64,000 bases of DNA from Lates calcarifer. Its lineage: Eukaryota > Chordata > Actinopteri > Centropomidae. Shown piece by piece: positions 59,276-64,000 of the stretch. A program made the translations under genes and the position numbers. Every line of letters begins with the position of its first letter. Position 1 is the first letter of the stretch. A model generated the notes under the pieces. That model saw only the letters and a list, made by a program, of their open reading frames with translations, was not told the DNA's origin and did no database searches. The DNA lies in NCBI RefSeq assembly GCF_001640805.2, contig NC_066855.1:16276236-16340235 (forward strand), in the 5' to 3' direction.

Positions 59276-59934
59276 GTCTGTCTCTGCAGGAAAACCATAT
59301 TTCTCCATATGTTTGTACATGTATGTTACATCTTACTTCCCCCTTCTTCCAAGAAAAGACCTCATAATTATGAGAAGACAGAGGCATGATAACGTTACCT
59401 GATTTAATTACGTCCTCCCAGGTTCAACACAGCGGGGGACATTAATGCCACGGAGTAATGTGGGGCGGAGTTATTATTAGTATGTCAACACTGTGCGTCT
59501 CAAGTCTTTATTCAGAGAGAACTCTCTGACTCACTCACGGTTGCTATGTTCGCTCAGGAGCAGCTAAACCGGTGCGAGACGCTTCATAGAAACAGAGAAG
59601 CTTACAGGTTAAGGACACACAGTGTTTTGTTGGCAGCGATACTGAGAGAGTAAGGAGCACACCAACATCCTAACTGACCAATTCTGACATTTGCAGGTAC
59701 ATTCAAGGTCTCACAGCTCACTTGCTAATTAGATATCTAGCCTGCAAAGTGATTTTAGCAGTGCACTTTTACCTGGTGGGTGGGTATTTGATGGTTCGTT
59801 CAGAAAACTGAGGTGCAGGCAAAAACCATGTCCATGTTTGCAGATAAGAAGGAGAAGGAGGCTCCCTTCCTCTCTCTGAGATTAGTGCTTAATATGAGAA
59901 AGTTTAACATGTAAAGATTTGAATGGGTATGTGC

Positions 59935-60080
59935 GAAAAAAAGTCTCTGTTGAAAGGTTAGGGAACCAGAAACAGTCAGAAGCTGACCCGAGAAACAGAC
60001 CCGAGAAATAGACCCAAGGATAATTATACCAGATCCAAGATGTGGTTGACCCAAACAGACCCACAGAGAGAGAGAGAACA
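59935..60080. repeat. Short tandem GACCCGAGAAACA units within a dispersed repeat
   Basis: GACCCGAGAAACAGACCCGA then GAAATAGACCC shows three 15-base units at about 59986-60016. The surrounding sequence (GGTTGACCCAAACAGACCC) resembles a GACCC-rich fish repeat. The 123-codon minus-strand frame covering it has no recognisable similarity. Confidence 0.55.
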
Positions 60081-60648
60081 GCAACACTGACAGCAGCATA
60101 ATGATCTGCAGTTCACACTCTCCCTCTGCCTTAAAAACATATTTTTCTCCTATAATGATGATGATGCACATGATTAGATAGTTCGCTCAGATTTACTCCA
60201 GGCCTCTGATGAGACTCAATATGATCAGGGTCTGGCCAGATTTAGGTCTCGGTTATTAGGAGACAGCATTCTCACCAGCATCTACAGCCATGATGTACTG
60301 GGCAGTTATAATCTATATGTCTCAGGGGTCGCTGGGTTGCTGAATCTGTAGATAACCTTGGTTTTAAAGAGCCTGGCGAGTAGGCGGAGACCAAAAACAG
60401 AGCTGAAAAGGACGCAGATTCACCAAATGAAACATAATGTTGCTCTGTAACTGTAACTGCTCGATGTGTGAATACACAACTGTTTGCAACAAATTCAAAC
60501 AAATTCATCAACTTAAAAGGTGATGATATTTCAGCGTCTCCTTCTCTTCCTGCACCCAGTGGTAAAAAAAGGAGTTGCAGGTTTAAACTAAACGCTAAAA
60601 TTGGCACGAAACACAAAGTACAAACCGGACAAATTGAAATTCTGACCT

Positions 60649-60673
60649 CATATATGTATATATATATATATAT
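60649..60673. repeat. Short (AT)n microsatellite
   Basis: ATATGTATATATATATATATATA-type run of about 25 bases; it produces the YIYIYIYI stretch in neighbouring open frames. Confidence 0.95.
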
Positions 60674-61418
60674 GGAACAGTTTTGTTTTTTTTTTCCAAA
60701 AGAGAGCATGGGACGTAATTTACAGAGCAGATCAGTCTGCTGTAGCTATTCAATTTCAGTTGAAGAGCTTGACCTTAGAAGAATCTGTGGTTCAAGAATA
60801 GTTCAGCACCAGAGCAGAAATCTGAACCAGTTTCTTACTTTCACAAAAACCCCAGTTTAAAAATCGGATTTCTGGAATACCTACAGAGACACTGCACATA
60901 AATATAGGTCCGATTATAGATCCTCTGAACCAGGATCGAGTTTCAAAAAGAATCCTGAATCGGCAGCGATTATCAAAATTAAGAATAAACAGTGTCTCTT
61001 GCTGCTGAGGTGGATGTTAAGAAGTGTTTCCTTTTATTGTAACAGGCTTAAACAGGTTTTTCTTTATGAAATTATCCCGTCTTTCTTTCTTTATCATTTA
61101 AATCCTGATGCAAACATCATCGTTCACAGCGGGTGCACTACTTGTCTTCAGTACATCACGCTCCTTTCTTCTGGGACTACATGGTGTATTATCTGCAACA
61201 GTCCTACTTTTGTGCACACGTTTTTTTATATACTTTGGCGTGTGTCTCACTAATTTGTATGCTCATGTTAATTTCTGTATAAACAACCACGTAAACAGGA
61301 TTTGCCCAAGGGGAAGACAATAGGGGGTGGGGCTGGGGGGATGAAATCAAATTAAATCTTGTTTTTAATCTATTGTTTTTGGTTTTGCTGGCAGCAGCAG
61401 CCAACAGTGGGTACTTAC

Positions 61419-61538
61419 TGGTGGTGTTGTATCTGACGCCGTAGAACATCTCTGGACAGGGTCGCGACACCATCTGACCAGCGCTGCTCCTGGGCCAGCA
61501 GGTGCCAATGCCATCGATGGAGGTGTCACAGTAGAGTC
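61419..61538 (-). CDS. crhr1: CRHR1 exon 3: hormone-binding ectodomain core
   Basis: The exon reads [19 protein letters not shown], then [20 protein letters not shown] and an A before GTAAGT, split with exon 4 to give Asn. It has three of the six ectodomain cysteines, the CWPRS motif and the conserved Asp of class B ectodomains. I take the acceptor before GACTCTAC (start 61538, 120 nt) because it restores the spacing GLYC seen as GLQC in human. A second AG six bases upstream (start 61544) would add Ser-Gly in frame. The Asn of the human NAS sequon after the first Cys is Asp here, so that glycan is lost. Confidence 0.95.
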
Positions 61539-61928
61539 CTGAGCCTGAAGCGGTGGAGACAGAAATGTCAGACATGGACATGCATTCCTGACATGGCTCA
61601 AGACTACATATAGCCACAGTTTGAAATTCTGATAATGCTCCAAAGATCTTGGCCATAAATTCTGGAGCTGAATAAGCTGTTTGTGTACATGCGCTTTAAT
61701 GATTACTCCTGTGCTTTGCTTTGCTGAGCGTCGTCTCTTGTGGCACGACGCCAAGTCTATTTCCAGCATTGTTCTCGTCTTTGATGTTAGTCCTTATAAT
61801 CTGAGTTCAGATCAAACTTGTTTCCCTTGTGGGGTATTCCACAACAACTCTTCTTTGTAGTAACTGCATAGGAAATCAGTTTCACACATCTGAGGAGTGC
61901 ATCGTGTCCCACTCACCGGTCCACTGAC
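61539..61928 (-). other. crhr1: crhr1 intron 2
   Basis: A short intron of about 0.39 kb between ectodomain exons 2 and 3, bounded by alternative in-frame donors (61929 or 61917) and acceptors (61544 or 61538). It holds no other feature. Confidence 0.75.
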
Positions 61929-61976
61929 CTGTGGCATTGCTCAGGGTTTGGTTCCAGGAGGCTGCCAGGGACTGTA
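61929..61976 (-). CDS. crhr1: CRHR1 exon 2: ectodomain N-terminal segment
   Basis: Acceptor TGAATTGCAG is followed by TA completing a codon, then QSLAASWNQTLSNAT and a G before GTCAGT. It is 48 nt, phase 1 in and out, and joins to exon 3 as NATGLYC, parallel to human NISGLQC. It has two N-glycosylation sequons (NQT, NAT). A stronger-looking donor 12 bases on (CCG|GTGAGT, exon end 61917) would insert Gln-Trp-Thr-Gly in frame. No cysteine lies in this exon, so the first ectodomain cysteine must come from exon 1, outside the window. Lower certainty than other exons because the sequence is short. Confidence 0.8.
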
Positions 61977-62703
61977 CTGCAATTCAGAGGGAGAGTTTCA
62001 TCAATAACCTCAATCTTTGTTTGCACAGTTTAGAAGAGGCTATGAAAATCTCATTAGATTCAGCTTAACAGTGACAAAGGGTGAGCATTAAAGGGCAACA
62101 GTAAACACTGGTGACAGACCTTTCCCCAAGCAATAACAGGACGGTAGCTGTGAATATGAATCTAGACGTGCCCTGAGGGGTCAGGCTATTATTTCTTTAA
62201 TAACTCAAGACGATTTAGATGAAAAGATCCGGAAATAAGGATGTTCTGCAGGGCAAAGTTGACACTTAATTCTAATGCGTTTTTTAACCAATGTTTTAAC
62301 ACCTCTTTGTGGTGGGAAAACGACTTAATCCAAGTTTTTTTTTTTTTTTTTAAAAAAAAGAACAGAAATGAGCAGGGATTAGTTTGAGACCTCACAAGAG
62401 AAACCACAGCACTTGTTTGCTCAAACGTCTTAAATGATATATTTACATTTTCCTCTTCTGGCAGTGAGAGCTGTGAATTTCATCTGTCAGGAACAAAAAC
62501 AGAAGTAGCATGGTATTGTTTATAAAGCCACAAATCTGGCTTTGTCTCTGGAGACAGCTGCATCCTGTGTCCTACCAACTGTCAGTGTTGGTTTCTTTTA
62601 ACACAACTTTATCTTTCAGTTACTTTGACCAAGTCCTGTATCCACCTCCAAGGTTATTTCTCAAGCCAAGCCAATTATACTCATTAACATCTGTTTTCTA
62701 GCA

Positions 62704-62830
62704 GAGTTGGGCAAGGATGCGTTTCTTCATGGAACCTTACAGCAATGTTATTACTAGTAACAAGTAGTTTAAGGGATTACAGTGTCAAATTCAGTAATTA
62801 CATTAAGTTGCTAATCCCTGTAATACCCAG
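62704..62830 (+). repeat. Dispersed fish repeat with GTTGGGCAAG start
   Basis: AGAGTTGGGCAAGGATGCG, GTTATTACTAGTAACAAGTA and AGTAATTACATTAAGTTGC follow the pattern of a common teleost repeat rich in GTAACT and GTAATTAC words. Confidence 0.5.
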
Positions 62831-63739
62831 ATACGTCAACAGTTTGGTATTTGGCTAGTTATCAGTCTTACTGAGAGTTTGATATCAGTTCTTTCTCTTT
62901 GATCGTAGGTACTTGAAAAACATCTTCAAGTATCTACAATCAAGTCCAGTTGGCCTTAATTCAAACCTTCTTGTATAACCAAGACCTGGACGGCTGAGAA
63001 TCTCTACAGATACAATACAGATATGTGACACGTGGGTGTAAAAGAATTAGAGTTGTTTAAAGGCACTGGTTTTTTTCCCTATCATTTGCGATGAGTAATT
63101 CATCAGATTTTCAGGTCACTAGCCCTGATCACTAGTAATGGAGAGTGCCATCCAGCCTGTGTAAATAATCATACAATGTCCTCTGTGGTTTTGGAAGAGC
63201 TCTCTTTAGAAAATAAAGCTGATGATGATGTATGGGTTATCTTGGTTTATTCTTGGAGACCCCAAATTTATAATAAAAAAAGTATGCTTTTAAAACTGGG
63301 GGCATAACTCCATTTTTTGATTATTCCTTTTTTTAATCTGTCTCTGGCAAATACCCTACATTTATGAAAGAACAACAAGTACCTTCATATGGGTTGTTTT
63401 TTTGAAGGCAAAGACAAACAGTCATTTTGTCATTTAGCCTGGAGGCCTTACAATTTCACAAAAACAATGTACAACCATCATTACTCAGTCATCACTAGAG
63501 CTGGTTACTGTTTCAAATGTTTAATTATCTGTGACAATAAGATTCCTGAGTTTCAGGGCCAATAATGAAACAGTCCTTGATATCTTTTATTTTCTTGATG
63601 AACAAAACATGCTCAACCCAAATGTGTTCAATAAAGAGTTTTGTGTGAATAACTGGTCTAAAGTTAGAACTGTTGCCTGATTTGAATCATAAAAGAAAAA
63701 ACAAGCCCTAGAATTTGACTGAGAATTCAATACCAACTG

Positions 63740-63990
63740 TCAATGACAGGAGCTGAAACAACTAACATTTTTGATTGGTTTATCAGCATCAACTATTTAA
63801 CTCCTATTGCAACTACTTAGATAATCCATTCATCCTTTAAGTTGTTTAATTAAGAAAACCACCACAGACTCTCTGATTCTAGCTTCTCAAATGTGACTTT
63901 TGTGAGTGATTTATTTCACTGTAAACAGAATATTCTGGACTGTTGGTCAGACAAAACAAGACTCTGGGCACGTCTCCTCAGGCTATGAAA
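63740..63990 (+). repeat. Dispersed fish repeat, GATTATTTTC family
   Basis: GGAGCTGAAACAACTAACAT, TTCTAGCTTCTCAAATGTGA, TTTCACTGTAAACAGAATAT and GGACTGTTGGTCAGACAAAA give the clearest copy of this family in the window; it may run past the right edge. Confidence 0.75.
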
Positions 63991-64000
63991 AACAGTTTTT

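Larger units (their letters stand above)
43908..61418 (-). other. crhr1: crhr1 intron 3 (17.5 kb)
   Basis: The largest intron, between the two halves of the ectodomain. It holds a MITE at 45514-46018, a Tc1 relic at 47605-48115 flanked by a direct duplication, minisatellite units at 50440-50845, an (ATT)/(AGT) tract, a LINE fragment near 54480-54760, AAGTA-family repeats, and two repeat-poor stretches (44520-44860 and 52650-52960) that are candidate regulatory DNA. No additional exon of any gene is supported. Confidence 0.65.
19198..61976 (-). other. crhr1: crhr1 gene body, exons 2 to 13
   Basis: This is the corticotropin-releasing hormone receptor 1 gene: a plasma-membrane class B GPCR that binds CRH/urocortin through its ectodomain and signals mainly through Gs to raise cAMP, driving ACTH release. 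Twelve exons join with compatible phases to give about 391 residues. It is crhr1 rather than crhr2 because it has [19 protein letters not shown] and [20 protein letters not shown]2 differs at these points. Introns are 0.37, 17.5, 7.9, 3.7, 1.5, 2.0, 0.85, 4.4, 0.18, 0.23 and 3.1 kb in transcript order. Exon 1 (signal peptide and first ectodomain cysteine) is not found up to 64,000. There is no counterpart of the extra exon that adds 29 residues in human CRHR1-beta. Confidence 0.96.
61977..64000 (-). other. crhr1: crhr1 intron 1 (partial)
   Basis: No signal-peptide-coding exon was found here on the minus strand, so exon 1 lies further right. It contains a T run at 62335-62351 followed by A, a GTTGGGCAAG-type fish repeat at 62704-62830, and a GATTATT-family repeat at 63740-63990. 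Confidence 0.6.

Noticed and set aside
60272..60709. 145-codon minus-strand frame with an IYIYIYI run
   Set aside because: It reads through an (AT) microsatellite and repeat sequence; no domain seen.

Overview
The window is vertebrate nuclear DNA, almost certainly from a teleost fish. Two multi-exon genes with GT-AG introns are recognisable. The rest is AT-rich intron and intergenic sequence containing (AC)n, (AT)n and (ATT)n microsatellites, Tc1-like transposon relics, 3' ends of LINE ORF2, and several short dispersed repeats typical of fish genomes. The species cannot be named from the sequence.

Left end (1-5.4 kb, minus strand): the 5' part of kansl1, a scaffold subunit of the NSL histone acetyltransferase complex. 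Its large first coding exon is at 662-2064, preceded by a short 5'UTR stretch, an intron of about 2.8 kb, and a CpG-rich promoter with a probable non-coding first exon at about 4.95-5.4 kb. The rest of kansl1 lies beyond base 1.

Middle left (5.4-17 kb): intergenic DNA. It contains a second promoter-like sequence with a strong minus-strand splice donor at 10.06 kb, two possible downstream non-coding exons within a tandem duplication at 9.06-9.43 kb, LINE debris at 8.8-9.0 kb, and a broken Tc1-like transposon at 13.85-14.65 kb.

17-62 kb (minus strand): crhr1, the class B G-protein-coupled receptor for corticotropin-releasing hormone. Twelve exons (2-13) are placed here with splice sites and compatible reading phases, from the second extracellular exon at 61.93 kb to the stop codon at 19,198. 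Together they encode about 391 residues: most of the hormone-binding ectodomain, seven membrane helices, helix 8 and a C-terminal PDZ-type tail. Only exon 1 (signal peptide and mature N-terminus) is missing, to the right of the window. The introns, one of them 17.5 kb, carry MITEs, LINE fragments, minisatellites, a second Tc1 relic, and two stretches that may be regulatory.

crhr1 and kansl1 lie on the same strand, with the 3' end of crhr1 facing the kansl1 promoter. In human 17q21.31 they converge with MAPT between them; no MAPT coding exon is visible here. I found no CRISPR array, operon, prophage or other new multi-gene system. The best leads are the alternative splice sites in the crhr1 ectodomain, the unassigned promoter at 10.1 kb, the nested and composite repeats, and candidate intronic regulatory DNA.
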